NCBI GenBank assembly: GCA_022449455.1
Contig: JAKUPL010000005.1
Span: 165,313 to 229,312, forward strand
Length of the DNA stretch: 64,000 nt
From: Alcanivorax sp.
GTDB lineage: Bacteria > Pseudomonadota > Gammaproteobacteria > Pseudomonadales > Alcanivoracaceae
Reading direction: 5' to 3'
Part shown: positions 52,508 to 62,460 of the stretch, one piece after another
Position numbering within the stretch: the stretch's first letter is position 1
Layout of the letters: every line of letters starts with the position of its first letter
Notes under the pieces: model-generated
Told to the model about the DNA's origin: nothing
The model's input: the letters and a program-made list of their open reading frames with translations, nothing else
Database searches by the model: none
Made by a program: the position numbers and the translations under genes

Positions 52508-53554
52508 ATGTCCCTGCAAGAAAACATCGAACGCACCTCGGTGCGTGCCCTGATGGCCCTGCCCGCCGGTGTCGCCGGTCGCCTGGCCGGGCTGCTGGAA
52601 AAGGTCGACCGCTCCACCCTGGACCCGAAGCTGCGCCTGCTGCTGGCGCTCTCGGACGGTCGCAAGGGCTTCCACGAACTGCCGCTGCCGCGGGGCCGCG
52701 CGCTATACGGCCAGATGATCCGCATGCTCGACGTGCCCGAGGAAGCGGTGGCCGAGGTGCGCGATATCCGCGTGCCGGTGGAGGGCGGCGATATCCTGGT
52801 GCGGCTGTACCGCCCCGGCAAGCGGGTCGGCCCGGCGCCGGCGGACGGCGCCCCGGCGATCCTGTTCGCCCACGGCGGGGGCTTCACCATCGGCAGCGCC
52901 GTGGAATACGACCGCCTGTGCCGCCATATCGCCAACCAGACCGGCGCCGTGGTGCTCAACGTGGACTACCGGCTGGCGCCGGAACACCCGGCCCCCACCG
53001 CCGCCGAGGACGTGCTGGCAGCCTGGCGCTGGCTCACCGAACAGGCCGGTGACCTGGGCATCGACCGTGACCGGCTGGCGGTGATGGGCGACAGCGCCGG
53101 CGGCAATCTCAGTGTGGTGGTGGCCCAGCAGGCGGGGCTGCACGCCCTGCCGGTGCCGAAACTGGTGGTGGCGGTGTACCCCAAGACCGACGGCGCCAAC
53201 GAGATGCCCTCCGCCACCGTGCTGGGCGGCGGCCAGGGCGGCCTGGACCGGGACATGATCGACTGGTTTCACAACCACTACATGCAGGATGAGCGTCTGG
53301 TCGAGGACTTCCGGGTGTCGCCGCTGCGCAACCCGGACCTGGCCGGCCACCCGGAGACGCTGCTGATCACCGCCACCGACCCGCTGCGCGACGAAGGCCT
53401 GGCCTACGGCGAACGGCTGCGCGAAGCCGGCGTCCCGGTGGTCAATCTGGATTACCCGAAACTGGTGCACGGTTTCATCACCATGGGCGGCGCCCTGCCC
53501 GCCGCGCGCCGGGCGGTCGACGAGATCCTGGCCCACGCCCGCGAGCGGCTGTAG
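52508..53554 (+). CDS. Alpha/beta-hydrolase esterase, hormone-sensitive-lipase family
   Basis: Esterase or lipase of 348 residues. The oxyanion motif HGGG is at 122-125 (FAHGGGFTIGS), the nucleophile is S196 in GDSAGGN, the acid is in ITATDPLRDEG and the His in KLVHGFITMGG. These are the marks of the HSL/Aes family IV esterases, which act on short to medium acyl esters. No signal peptide, so it is intracellular. CGAGGAA stands before the start. Its substrate is unknown; in an oil-degrading host it could hydrolyse wax or storage esters, which is inference. Confidence 0.9.
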   Translation: MSLQENIERTSVRALMALPAGVAGRLAGLLEKVDRSTLDPKLRLLLALSDGRKGFHELPLPRGRALYGQMIRMLDVPEEAVAEVRDIRVPVEGGDILVRLYRPGKRVGPAPADGAPAILFAHGGGFTIGSAVEYDRLCRHIANQTGAVVLNVDYRLAPEHPAPTAAEDVLAAWRWLTEQAGDLGIDRDRLAVMGDSAGGNLSVVVAQQAGLHALPVPKLVVAVYPKTDGANEMPSATVLGGGQGGLDRDMIDWFHNHYMQDERLVEDFRVSPLRNPDLAGHPETLLITATDPLRDEGLAYGERLREAGVPVVNLDYPKLVHGFITMGGALPAARRAVDEILAHARERL

Positions 53555-53650
53555 GGAAAGCGGGGTGGCGGGCAGGCCATGGCCCCCTGACCCCGCCCCC
53601 TCCTGGCGCTACACTATGTCCTCCCGCACACGCTCCAACCAAGGACCCCC

Positions 53651-56392
53651 ATGGCCGACCGCAAACCGATCATTCTCGTCGACGGTTCTTCCTACCTGTA
53701 CCGCGCCTTCCACGCCCTGCCGCCGCTGACCACCTCCGACGGCCGGCCCACCGGGGCGGTGCGCGGCGTGGCCGCCATGCTGCGCAAGCTGATCAAGGAC
53801 TACGACCCGGAGTACATGGCGGTGGTGTTCGACGCCAAGGGCAAGACCTTCCGCGATGAACTGTTCGAGCAGTACAAGGCCAACCGCCCGCCCATGCCCG
53901 ACGATCTGCGCGCCCAGGTGCGGCCCCTGCACGACCTGATCCGGGCCATGGGCCTGCCGCTGATCATCGAGGACGGCGTGGAAGCCGACGACGTGATCGG
54001 CACCTTCGCGCGCCTCTTCAGCGCCGACAACAAAGCGGTGCTAATCTCCACCGGCGACAAGGACATGGCGCAACTGGTCAACCCGCACGTCACCCTGATC
54101 AACACCATGAACGACGCCCTCTACGACATCGAAGGGGTGCAAAAAAAGTTCGGTGTCGGCCCGGAGCTGATCATCGATTTCCTGGCCCTGATGGGCGACA
54201 AGGTGGACAACATCCCCGGTGTGCCCGGGGTGGGCGAAAAGACCGCCCTGGCCCTGCTCACCGGTCTGGGCTCGCTGCAAAACATCTACGACAACCTGGA
54301 TAAAGTGGCGGAGCTGGAGTTCCGCGGCGCCAAGACCATGGGCAAGAAGCTGGAGGAACACCGCGAGCAGGCGTTCTTATCCTATGAGCTGGCCACCATC
54401 AAGGTGGACTGCGAACTGCACGAAGGCCTGGACGAGCTCAAGCTGCGCCAGCCCGAGGTGGAAAAACTGGCCGAATACTACCGCGACCTGGAATTCAAAG
54501 GCTGGCTGGTGGAGCTGCTGGACGGCCAGGACCCGGCCGCCGACGGCGCGGTGGATCTGAGCCCGGAGCAGCCCATCGCCCGCGACGCCTATGAAATGGT
54601 GCTCGATGAAGCGCAGCTCGACGCCTGGGTGGAAAAGCTCGGGGCGGCGGATCTGTTTGCCTTCGACACCGAGACCACCAGCCTCAATTACATGGACGCC
54701 GCCCTGGTGGGCGTCAGCGTGGCCACCGCCGCCGGCGAGGCCGCTTATATTCCGTTCGGCCACGACTACGCCGGCGCCCCGGAGCAGCTGCCCGAAGCGT
54801 TGGTGCTGGAAAAACTCAAACCGCTGCTGGAAGACGAGGCGGTGAAAAAAGTGGGCCAGAACCTGAAGTACGACATGAGCGTGCTGGCCAACGCCGGCAT
54901 CACCCTGCGCGGCGTTCAGTTCGACACCATGCTGGAATCCTATGTGCTGGACTCGGTGGCCACCCGCCACGACATGGATTCCCTGGCGCTCAAATACCTG
55001 GGCCACAAAACCGTCAGCTTCGAGGAGATCGCCGGCAAGGGCGCCAAGCAGCTCACCTTCAATCAGGTGGGCCTGGACGAAGCCGCCGAATACGCCGCGG
55101 AAGACGCCGACATTACCCTGCGTCTGCACCAGACCCTGTGGCCGCAACTGGAAAGCATCGCCGGCCTGAAAAGCGTGTTCGAGGAGATCGAACTGCCATT
55201 GCTGCCGGTGCTCAGCCGCATCGAACGCAACGGCACCTACGTGGACGCCGATATGCTGCGCAAGCAAAGCCAGTCCCTGGCCAAGCGCATGATGGAATTA
55301 CAGGAAGAAGCCTACAAAGTCGCCGGTCAGGAATTCAATCTGGGGTCGCCCAAGCAACTGGGCGAAATCCTCTACGAAAAACTGGACATTCCGGTGATCA
55401 AGAAAACCCCCAAGGGCGCGCCCTCCACCGCCGAGGCGGTGCTGCAGGAACTGGCCCTGGACGGCCACGCCCTGCCGGAAGTGATCATGCAGTACCGGGG
55501 CGTCTCCAAACTCAAGAACACCTACACCGACAAGTTGCCGGAACTGATCAACCGCCGCACCGGCCGCGTGCACACCTCCTATCACCAGGCGGTGGCCGCC
55601 ACCGGCCGGCTGTCGTCCAGCGACCCGAACCTGCAGAACATTCCGGTGCGCAGCGAAGAGGGCCGCAAGATCCGGCTCGCCTTCTCGGCGCCTGAAGGTC
55701 GCAAGATCGTGGCCTGCGACTACTCGCAGATCGAGCTGCGCATCATGGCGCACCTGTCCGGTGACGAAGGCCTGCTGCACGCCTTCGCCAATAATCTGGA
55801 CATTCACCGCGCCACCGCCGCGGAAGTCTGGGACAAGGACCTGGACCAGGTCTCCGACAACGAACGCCGCAACGCCAAGGCCATCAACTTCGGCCTGATC
55901 TACGGCATGAGCGCCTTCGGCCTGGCCCGCCAGCTCGGCATCCCCCGTGGCGAAGCCCAGGAATACATCGACCGTTACTTCGATCGTTACCCCGGCGTGA
56001 AACGCTACATGGATCGCACCCGCGCCGACGCCGCCGAAAACGGCTACGTGGAAACCCTGTTCGGCCGCCGCCTCTACCTGCCGGAAATCAAAAGCAGCAA
56101 CGGCCAGCGCCGTCAGGCCGCCGAACGCACCGCCATCAACGCGCCCATGCAGGGCACCGCCGCGGACATCATCAAGAAAGCCATGGTCGAGGTGGACGCC
56201 TGGCTCACCGACAGCGACTTCGATGCCCTGATGATCATGCAGGTCCACGACGAACTGGTGTTCGAAGTGGCGGAAGGCCAGGTGGACGCCCTGATTCGGG
56301 AAGTGAAACAACGCATGGAAGCCGCCGCCGACCTGAAAGTGCCGCTGATCGTGGACGTGGGCATCGGCGACAACTGGGAAGAAGCACACTAA
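53651..56392 (+). CDS. polA: DNA polymerase I
   Basis: Repair and Okazaki-fragment polymerase, 913 residues. The 5'-3' exonuclease domain is residues 1 to about 290 ([38 protein letters not shown]). The 3'-5' exonuclease keeps its catalytic acids (FDTETTSLN), so proofreading should be active. The polymerase domain has motif A ([16 protein letters not shown]), motif B ([14 protein letters not shown]) and motif C ([11 protein letters not shown]). All three activities look intact. Two genes follow closely on the same strand. Confidence 0.98.
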   Translation: MADRKPIILVDGSSYLYRAFHALPPLTTSDGRPTGAVRGVAAMLRKLIKDYDPEYMAVVFDAKGKTFRDELFEQYKANRPPMPDDLRAQVRPLHDLIRAMGLPLIIEDGVEADDVIGTFARLFSADNKAVLISTGDKDMAQLVNPHVTLINTMNDALYDIEGVQKKFGVGPELIIDFLALMGDKVDNIPGVPGVGEKTALALLTGLGSLQNIYDNLDKVAELEFRGAKTMGKKLEEHREQAFLSYELATIKVDCELHEGLDELKLRQPEVEKLAEYYRDLEFKGWLVELLDGQDPAADGAVDLSPEQPIARDAYEMVLDEAQLDAWVEKLGAADLFAFDTETTSLNYMDAALVGVSVATAAGEAAYIPFGHDYAGAPEQLPEALVLEKLKPLLEDEAVKKVGQNLKYDMSVLANAGITLRGVQFDTMLESYVLDSVATRHDMDSLALKYLGHKTVSFEEIAGKGAKQLTFNQVGLDEAAEYAAEDADITLRLHQTLWPQLESIAGLKSVFEEIELPLLPVLSRIERNGTYVDADMLRKQSQSLAKRMMELQEEAYKVAGQEFNLGSPKQLGEILYEKLDIPVIKKTPKGAPSTAEAVLQELALDGHALPEVIMQYRGVSKLKNTYTDKLPELINRRTGRVHTSYHQAVAATGRLSSSDPNLQNIPVRSEEGRKIRLAFSAPEGRKIVACDYSQIELRIMAHLSGDEGLLHAFANNLDIHRATAAEVWDKDLDQVSDNERRNAKAINFGLIYGMSAFGLARQLGIPRGEAQEYIDRYFDRYPGVKRYMDRTRADAAENGYVETLFGRRLYLPEIKSSNGQRRQAAERTAINAPMQGTAADIIKKAMVEVDAWLTDSDFDALMIMQVHDELVFEVAEGQVDALIREVKQRMEAAADLKVPLIVDVGIGDNWEEAH

Positions 56393-56406
56393 AAAGGAAA
56401 CCGTAT

Positions 56407-56913
56407 ATGGGCCAGACCGCCGGCGCGCGCGTACCGTCCCCCAAAACCCTGAACCTGCTTTGGTTCGCGACCCTGTCCGCGCCCATCTTTATCGGCGTGG
56501 CCCTGTGGCTGGCGGTACGGTTAGGAGCCTTCCTGCCCGTCGTCGAGCTGCTGCCCCGGGAAACCCTCTGGCAGCTGGCGCTGGGGGCCATGGCTCTGAC
56601 CCTGCTGATGGCGCGTCCGCTGCGCAACCTGATGATGAAGCCGGAAGCGGTGGCCCGCCGCTCGCTGGCCGGTCGCGTGGCGCCGGACGGCCCGGCGGCC
56701 CTGGCCGCGGTCAAAACCCAGACCGCCATGTTCGCGCTTCTGGGGATGTTGGACGCGGTGGCGTTCATTATCGTGGCGCTCAGTTTTATGCACGCCGACG
56801 CCGCCCTGGGCCTGCTCAACGGTGTTTATACCCTGGCGCTGGCGGTGGTGGCGAAACCGGATTTCCCGCAGCTCCTGCAACAGACCGAGCAGGTTCTGCG
56901 ACGCGACCACTGA
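56407..56913 (+). CDS. Four-segment membrane protein of unknown function
   Basis: Small membrane protein of 168 residues, with four predicted segments near 20-42, 52-68, 105-125 and 130-148. Between the second and third is a positively charged loop (RPLRNLMMKPEAVARRSLAG) expected in the cytoplasm. No family recognised. It starts 15 bases after polA and ends 15 bases before tpm, so the three may share a transcript. Confidence 0.72.
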   Translation: MGQTAGARVPSPKTLNLLWFATLSAPIFIGVALWLAVRLGAFLPVVELLPRETLWQLALGAMALTLLMARPLRNLMMKPEAVARRSLAGRVAPDGPAALAAVKTQTAMFALLGMLDAVAFIIVALSFMHADAALGLLNGVYTLALAVVAKPDFPQLLQQTEQVLRRDH

Positions 56914-56928
56914 GCCCGGGAGGCAAAC

Positions 56929-57594
56929 ATGGAAAAGCAATTCTGGCGGGAAAGATGGAAAAACCAGGAGCTGGGCTGGCACCTGCCGTTCGTCAACCCG
57001 GTGCTCAAACGGCACCTGCCGGCGCTCGACCCCGCCTCCGGCGATCGGGTGTTCGTGCCGCTGTGCGGCAAGACCCTGGACATCCGCTGGCTGCTGGAAC
57101 AGGGCTTCAAGGTGGTGGGCGCGGAACTGAGCGAACGGGCGGTGCGGGAGCTGTTCGAGGAACTCGGGTTCGAGCCCGAGGTAACGTCCTGGGACGGCGG
57201 CCACCGCTGGCGTCACGGCGACCTGACCGTGTTCCAGGGCGACCTGTTCGCGCTCACCGCCGCCGACCTGGGCCCGGTGGACCGGGTCTACGACCGCGCC
57301 GCCCTGGTGGCCCTGCCGGAAGCGCTGCGCGCCCGCTACGCCCCCCACGTCGCCACCCTCACCGGCAACGCCCCGCAACTGCTGATCAGCTTCGAATACG
57401 ACCCGGCGGAAATGGACGGCCCGCCGTTCCCGGTCCAGCCCGACGAAATCCACCGACTGTACGGCGACCGCTATACCCTGGAAGAGCTGGCCCGCCAGGA
57501 TGTGATCGACAGCCAGGACCGCTTCAAGGACGCCGGCGTCACCTCTTTCGTGCAGGTGGCCTGGAGGCTGAATCCGCTAAGCCGCTCTTATTGA
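56929..57594 (+). CDS. tpm: Thiopurine S-methyltransferase
   Basis: SAM-dependent methyltransferase, 221 residues, of the bacterial Tpm family, which methylates thiopurines and, in known homologues, selenite or tellurite. Family signatures are MEKQFWRERWKNQELGWHL, the SAM site VFVPLCGKTLDIRWLLEQG, and VDRVYDRAALVALPEALR. The C-terminal part FKDAGVTSFVQVAWRL is typical. GGGAGG precedes the start. It is downstream of the membrane protein gene. Confidence 0.94.
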   Translation: MEKQFWRERWKNQELGWHLPFVNPVLKRHLPALDPASGDRVFVPLCGKTLDIRWLLEQGFKVVGAELSERAVRELFEELGFEPEVTSWDGGHRWRHGDLTVFQGDLFALTAADLGPVDRVYDRAALVALPEALRARYAPHVATLTGNAPQLLISFEYDPAEMDGPPFPVQPDEIHRLYGDRYTLEELARQDVIDSQDRFKDAGVTSFVQVAWRLNPLSRSY

Positions 57595-57648
57595 AAGGAT
57601 CGTTCGAGCGCGTCATCTTGATACGATCTTTTTGCGGTGGACGAGCCC

Positions 57649-57897
57649 ATGCCCACGGTATTTCGTTATAAGGGAATACGCTTTTTCTTCTACTCCAACG
57701 AAGGGGACCCGCGTGAACGCATCCACATTCACGCTGAGAGCGGAGAGGGCGAAGCCAAGGTGTGGCTGTATCCCGAAGTAAGAATCGCCAGAAGCGCCGG
57801 CTACAATAGAAAGCAACTGTCCGAACTGGTAAAAGTGGTAGCGGAACACTTCGAGGAGATCGAGAGGGCTTGGAATGAGCACTTCCGCCAGCGCTAA
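57649..57897 (+). CDS. DUF4160 protein (possible toxin-antitoxin partner)
   Basis: Small protein of 82 residues with the family start MPTVFRYKGIRFFFYSNEGD. Further conserved parts are RIHIHAESGEGEAKVWLYPE and the basic helix NRKQLSELVKVVAEHFEEIE. I start at the ATG 57649, preceded by GGACGAG, because the family begins there; a GTG at 57637 is also possible. Its end overlaps the DUF2442 gene by 23 bases. Such pairs are widespread and have been suspected to be toxin-antitoxin modules; which partner would be toxic is not known to me. Confidence 0.85.
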   Translation: MPTVFRYKGIRFFFYSNEGDPRERIHIHAESGEGEAKVWLYPEVRIARSAGYNRKQLSELVKVVAEHFEEIERAWNEHFRQR

Positions 57898-58135
57898 GGC
57901 AGTGACCTTCGACAACGAGACCATGTGGGTGGAGCTGACTGACGGTCGCGCTCTGGGGGTTCCGTTGGCCTGGTTCCCGAGATTGCTGCATGCCACATCG
58001 GAACAGCGGGCGGCCTGTCGAATCAGCTACACCGGCCAGGGGCTCCATTGGGAGGAACTGGACGAGGATATTTCCGTCGCTGGCCTGTTGGCGGGGCGTG
58101 GCGATATCACCGAGCCCCACCACGACGTGGCCTGA
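57875..58135 (+). CDS. DUF2442 protein (partner of the DUF4160 gene)
   Basis: Small protein of 86 residues. The family pattern is the beta-strand pair VTFDNETMWVELTDGRALGV, the helix PLAWFPRLLHATSEQRAAC, and the end WEELDEDISVAGLLAGR. It overlaps the DUF4160 gene by 23 bases, so the two are translationally coupled. A role as antitoxin or as a DNA-binding partner is inference from the pairing. Confidence 0.87.
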   Translation: MSTSASAKAVTFDNETMWVELTDGRALGVPLAWFPRLLHATSEQRAACRISYTGQGLHWEELDEDISVAGLLAGRGDITEPHHDVA

Positions 58136-58261
58136 CGCTCCCACACTGAGACCCTCTTTTACGTCCTTCACCTTGTGATCCCGGCCGGGCATGCCACCCT
58201 TTTCCTATACAGAGAACGCCGGCCCCGGCCGGCGGTAACCGACCCGGAGAAGGAGAATCCC

Positions 58262-58651
58262 ATGCTCAACGTGAGCGGCGAGACCGTGTGCCGGCTGGTG
58301 GAGCTGGCTCAGGCGTTCCAGTCCCAGGAAGCCATCGTACTGCCGGACGACGGCAGCAATCCCATCGACCAGCCCGGCGACGCGCCGATGCCGGCCACCG
58401 GCGCCGGTGAGCCGTCCCAGGCGGAGTTCCGCACCATCATCGCCGACCTGGAGCCGGACCAGCAGACCGAGGTGGTGGCGCTGATGTGGCTGGGGCGCGG
58501 CGATTTCCAGGAAGACGATTGGGACGGCGCCCTGCGGCTGGCCCGGGACGAGTGGACCCCGGAGACCGCGGACTACCTGCTCGGCCACCCGTTGCTGGCG
58601 GAGTATCTGGTGGAGGGGCTGGCGGTGTTCGGGCTCAGCTGCGACCTGTGA
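58262..58651 (+). CDS. DUF3775 domain protein
   Basis: Small acidic cytoplasmic protein, 129 residues, of the DUF3775 family. The core is EFRTIIADLEPDQQTEVVAL then MWLGRGDFQEDDWDGALRLA. The N-terminus forms a helix (SGETVCRLVELAQAFQSQ) and a disordered Pro/Gly linker follows. The function is unknown. The ribosome-binding site is strong (AAGGAG). It stands alone, with 130 bases of unremarkable sequence before the VIT-VWA gene. Confidence 0.85.
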   Translation: MLNVSGETVCRLVELAQAFQSQEAIVLPDDGSNPIDQPGDAPMPATGAGEPSQAEFRTIIADLEPDQQTEVVALMWLGRGDFQEDDWDGALRLARDEWTPETADYLLGHPLLAEYLVEGLAVFGLSCDL

Positions 58652-58784
58652 ACCGCCGGCATCCGGCGCTATTGAACACCCCTGGAAAAGTCTTGTTAAT
58701 GAACAGCGTTTAATAATTCGGCGCTTCTCCTGTATCTATTGAACGGCGTTTAAAGGACGTTCCAATAAGAGATAGGAGAACGAC

Positions 58785-60869
58785 ATGACTTCCCTGATTT
58801 GCCGAAGCCGCTGGCTGGTCGGCGCGCTGATGCTGGCCCTGGCCGCCACCGGTGCCCGGGCGGCCGGGCTGATGACCCCCAAGGACGGCGGCCTGCCGCC
58901 CCTCTCTCTCAGCGAGCAGCACGTCACCGTGGACGTGGAAGACGGTTACGCCATCACCGAAGTGGAGCAGGTCTTTCACAATCCCCACGACCGCGATCTG
59001 GAGGCCGATTACCGCTTCCCGGTGCCGGAAAAGGGCGCGGTGGCGGAATTCACGGTCTGGATCGACGGCAAGCCGGTGGTGGGCGAGGTGCTGGAGAAGC
59101 AAAAGGCCCGCCAGGTCTACGAGCAGGAGAAGGCGGCCGGCCGGGACGCCGGACTGACCGAGCAGGACGGCTACAAAGCCTTTGATGTGCAGGTGAGCCC
59201 GGTACGGGCCGGCCAGGACACCCGCGTGCGGCTGGTGTACATGCAGCCGGTGGATGAGGACACCGGCGTGGGCCGTTATCTGTACCCGCTGGAAGAGGGC
59301 GGCGTGGACCAGCGCCAGCTGGATTTCTGGACCGCCAATGAACGGGTGGAGGAGCACTTCACCTTTACCCTGAACCTGCGCACCGGTTATCCGGTGGCGG
59401 CGGTGCGGGTGCCGGATCAGCCCGGCGCGGTGGTCACGCAAACCAGCCCCACGCAATGGCGGGTCAAGCTGGACAGCCGCGCCGGCGGCCAGCCGCACGA
59501 TGATGACGAGGGCGGCGCCGCCGCGGAACGGCAGGGCTCCAGCGGCGGGCAGCCGGCGTTCCAGCTGAACCAGGACATCGCGGTGTACTGGCGTTACCCG
59601 TCGGACCTGCCCGGCAGCGTGGACCTGGTGGCCTACAAGGCGCCGGGCAGCGATCGGGGCACCTTTATGATGAGCCTGACCCCCGGCGATGACCTGCCGC
59701 CGGTGACCGGCGGCCGCGACTGGGTGTTCGTGCTCGACGTGTCCGGCTCCATGGCCGGCAAGCTGGCCACCCTGGCGGACGGCGTCGGCAAGGCGCTGGG
59801 CCGGCTGCGGCCGGAGGACCGCTTCCGCATCGTGCTGTTCAACGATGGCGCCCGGGAACTGACCTCCGGCTTCGAGGCGGTGACCCCGGAGGCGGTGAGC
59901 GACTACGTGAACCGGGTGGCCACGCTGCAATCCGGCGGCGGCACCAACCTTTATGACGGCTTGAAAACCGGCCTGAAATCCCTGGATGCGGACCGCCCCA
60001 CCGGCATCGCGCTGGTCACCGACGGGGTGGCCAATGTGGGCGTCACCGAGCAGAAACGCTTTCTGGAATTGCTCGACCGTTACGACGTGCGGCTGTTCAC
60101 CTTCATCATGGGCAATAGCGCCAACCGGCCGCTGCTCACCGCGCTCACCGACGCCAGCAACGGCTTCGCCCTGAGTGTCTCCAACAGCGACGACATCGTC
60201 GGCCGGCTGATGCAGGCCACCGGCAAGCTCACCCACCGGGCCATGAACGACGTGACCCTGGACATCGACGGCGTGAAAACCGCCGACCTGACCCCCGAGC
60301 GCATCGGCACCCTCTACCGGGGCGGGCGCATCGTGGTGCTTGGCCATTACTGGGGCGACGGTCCGGCGGACGTGACCCTGAGTGCCAAGGTTGGCGGCGA
60401 GACCCGCCGCTATGAAACCCGCTTCCCGTTCCCCGCCGAAGGCGGCGCCAACCTGGAACTGGAACGGCTGTGGGCCTACGCCACCATCCAGGACCTGCAG
60501 CGCCAGCGCGACAACTTCGGCGCCGACGCGGACCTGGAAGAGGGCATCACCGACCTGGCCCTGGAATACGGCCTGGTCACCGACTACACCTCCATGGTGG
60601 TGCTGCGTGAGGAAATGTTCGAGAAATACGGCATCGACCGCCGTAACGCGGACCGCCGCGAGCTGGAAAAACTGGCCAAGGCGCAACGGGAGGCGCAAGC
60701 CCCGGCGTCCCACCGTGCCGACCAGAACCAGCCCATGTTCCAGCAAGCGCGCCCGTCCACGGGCGGCAGCGGCGGCGCCCTGGGGCTCGGGTCACTGCTG
60801 CCATTCCTGATCCTGTTCGTGGCCGGCCTGCTGCGCGCTAGGCGAGCCAGTTCTGTCTCGCGCGTTTAA
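58785..60869 (+). CDS. VIT and von Willebrand factor A domain protein with C-terminal membrane anchor
   Basis: Exported protein of 694 residues. A signal peptide (cleaved near ARA, residue 26) leads to a VIT domain (about 35-165, YAITEVEQVFHNPHDRDLEA) and a VWA domain (about 310-480) with a complete MIDAS site: D318-V-S-G-S in FVLDVSGSMAGK, then GGGTNLYDGL and LVTDGVANVG. The end has a Gly-rich stretch (STGGSGGALGLG), a hydrophobic segment and RARR, like GlyGly-CTERM or similar C-terminal sorting tails. It resembles the marine proteobacterial sortase-target proteins, but I see no sortase gene nearby. Its 3' end overlaps the convergent hipA by 32 bases. Confidence 0.85.
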   Translation: MTSLICRSRWLVGALMLALAATGARAAGLMTPKDGGLPPLSLSEQHVTVDVEDGYAITEVEQVFHNPHDRDLEADYRFPVPEKGAVAEFTVWIDGKPVVGEVLEKQKARQVYEQEKAAGRDAGLTEQDGYKAFDVQVSPVRAGQDTRVRLVYMQPVDEDTGVGRYLYPLEEGGVDQRQLDFWTANERVEEHFTFTLNLRTGYPVAAVRVPDQPGAVVTQTSPTQWRVKLDSRAGGQPHDDDEGGAAAERQGSSGGQPAFQLNQDIAVYWRYPSDLPGSVDLVAYKAPGSDRGTFMMSLTPGDDLPPVTGGRDWVFVLDVSGSMAGKLATLADGVGKALGRLRPEDRFRIVLFNDGARELTSGFEAVTPEAVSDYVNRVATLQSGGGTNLYDGLKTGLKSLDADRPTGIALVTDGVANVGVTEQKRFLELLDRYDVRLFTFIMGNSANRPLLTALTDASNGFALSVSNSDDIVGRLMQATGKLTHRAMNDVTLDIDGVKTADLTPERIGTLYRGGRIVVLGHYWGDGPADVTLSAKVGGETRRYETRFPFPAEGGANLELERLWAYATIQDLQRQRDNFGADADLEEGITDLALEYGLVTDYTSMVVLREEMFEKYGIDRRNADRRELEKLAKAQREAQAPASHRADQNQPMFQQARPSTGGSGGALGLGSLLPFLILFVAGLLRARRASSVSRV

Positions 60870-62106
60870 CCTGCTGCTTGATCACCGCCTTGGCCTTATC
60901 CAGTTCGTGGCCGAGGCGGTGTTGTTCGATAAACGCTTGATGCAGGTCGTCCAGATGGGCTTCCAGGTGCGTCACCTGGATTTTGATAAGCCGCTGAACC
61001 CGTTTGGGCGCCATGCCGAGTTGTCTGGCGAACGCCTCCCAATGAGTGTGGTGCAGATTGCCGGGGTCGGTCTGTTCGCCCACCGGCAACGCCAGCTTAT
61101 GGCTGACCTGGTCGATGGCAAGTGTACAAACCAGATCGTAGAAAGGCGCCAGTGTCCATACCCCCTCGCCTTCCGATAGCAGGGACAGGTTCTTGATATG
61201 GCCGTCCGCGTTACCCGCCAGCGCATTGAAGATTTGCCATTGGGCCAGGGCTTGTAAATCCGTCGCCGGTTGCCGGCAATAGGTTTGAATAATGTTCGAC
61301 AGCGGGGCAAAGCCGCCGTCGTTGATGTCGTACTTCTGGCGGTGTGAAAGCCCTTGGGCCTGGCAGAAGTCTTCCTGATGCAGGCGCCGTACCCTTCCGG
61401 GTTGCACATGGCGATCATAGCGCTCCGCCAGCGACGCAATATGCTCGCCGATTCTTACCAGTTTCACCGGTGCCACCGGCAAGCCCAGTTGCGCTGCGAT
61501 ATGTGTGGTATAGATTTCCAGCAAGGGAACCTGCTTCAGATCCCGAACCGGCAGCTTGAGAATGTGCGTGGACGGCGCGTTGCCTTCAGGCAGATCGAAA
61601 CACCAGCCGCCTTCGCCGGTCGGAGTGGCCAGGACCGGTATCTTGTCCTGTGCCCCGGCAAGAGAAAGACGCGGTGCGGTATCGCCGTCCAGCCAGGCAG
61701 AGCGGCCCTGTTCAATGGCGGCGATCAGGGTTGATTCGTCGAGGGCTCGCGACGTTTCTGGAGCCTCTTCCGTCACCGGCGACTCATGCGGTGGCAGTAA
61801 CTGCAAAGCGCCGGCGCAATCGCCCCCCAGCTTTTCCAACAGGGAAAGATCGTCGTCGGCGACGGCCAATTGCCGGACCAGTCGGTCCCTGGCGTTGCCT
61901 TCGGGCAGCAGATTGGTGAAAAAATGGTGACCCCGAAGGTCGGGAGGCAGGAAATCTCCAGTTTCATTCAAGGGCAGACTGCAGGAAATCGCCCAGCCCC
62001 GGCCCAGCCAATCCCCGTCATACAGAAAAGCCATCCGCCCCGCGCCGCTGTCCAGGAGGCGACCGACCAAACGGTCCTGATACCAGACATTGAGGCCGCG
62101 ACTCAT
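60838..62106 (-). CDS. hipA: HipA-family serine/threonine kinase toxin
   Basis: Toxin of a HipBA module, 422 residues; E. coli HipA phosphorylates GltX and causes persistence. The regulatory loop is RLSLAGAQDK with S148 in the autophosphorylation position. The catalytic loop is NADGHIKN (D301, N306) and the metal Asp is D324 in APFYDLV. All key residues are present, so it is probably active. It starts by a four-base overlap (ATGA) with hipB. Its real target is unknown, since HipA homologues vary. Confidence 0.92.
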   Translation of the reverse strand: MSRGLNVWYQDRLVGRLLDSGAGRMAFLYDGDWLGRGWAISCSLPLNETGDFLPPDLRGHHFFTNLLPEGNARDRLVRQLAVADDDLSLLEKLGGDCAGALQLLPPHESPVTEEAPETSRALDESTLIAAIEQGRSAWLDGDTAPRLSLAGAQDKIPVLATPTGEGGWCFDLPEGNAPSTHILKLPVRDLKQVPLLEIYTTHIAAQLGLPVAPVKLVRIGEHIASLAERYDRHVQPGRVRRLHQEDFCQAQGLSHRQKYDINDGGFAPLSNIIQTYCRQPATDLQALAQWQIFNALAGNADGHIKNLSLLSEGEGVWTLAPFYDLVCTLAIDQVSHKLALPVGEQTDPGNLHHTHWEAFARQLGMAPKRVQRLIKIQVTHLEAHLDDLHQAFIEQHRLGHELDKAKAVIKQQVKRARQNWLA

Positions 62107-62345
62107 GGCCGGACACCTCGTGGTATGGCCAAGAGATCCAGGCCAAGCAGCCGGGTAATGCGGAAGGTCAGCTCCAGTCGGGCGGTGGGCTTGCCGCGCT
62201 CCAGTTCCGACACGAAACGAGGGCCGACCCCGGCGATTTCCGCCAAATCCACCTGAGTCAGGCCTTGGGCTTTGCGTGCCGCTCGAATGCGAGCGCCCAA
62301 TTCGCTCGCGCTTTCCACGACGTAGGGTGAGGGGGAGGGCGACAT
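62103..62345 (-). CDS. hipB: HipB-family antitoxin/repressor
   Basis: Helix-turn-helix repressor of 80 residues that should neutralise HipA and repress the operon. The Cro/C1-type HTH is QGLTQVDLAEIAGVGPRFVS then ELERGKPTARLE. The start at 62345 (MSPSPSPYVV) is preferred; a longer reading from 62405 would run through the first operator. Three related palindromes with a CGATCGG-like centre lie upstream. The low-GC leader differs from the rest of the window, which may mean the module was acquired. Confidence 0.9.
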   Translation of the reverse strand: MSPSPSPYVVESASELGARIRAARKAQGLTQVDLAEIAGVGPRFVSELERGKPTARLELTFRITRLLGLDLLAIPRGVRP

Positions 62346-62358
62346 CGTGTTCTCCAAA

Positions 62359-62378
62359 ATATTCCTGATCGGGAATAT
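62359..62378. promoter_or_regulatory. HipB operator 1
   Basis: ATATTCCTGATCGGGAATAT is a 20-bp palindrome with one mismatched pair, 14 bases before the hipB start. Confidence 0.78.
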
Positions 62379-62411
62379 CATGAAGAAACAGAGGGCGGAC
62401 GCCAATAAAAA

Positions 62412-62425
62412 TTACCGATCGGGAA
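62412..62425. promoter_or_regulatory. HipB operator 2
   Basis: TTACCGATCGGGAA shares the GATCGGGAA half of operator 1. It lies about 67 bases before hipB. Confidence 0.7.
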
Positions 62426-62460
62426 AAATTCGAGTGTCAGCCCCAGATGGCCGTGTAATC

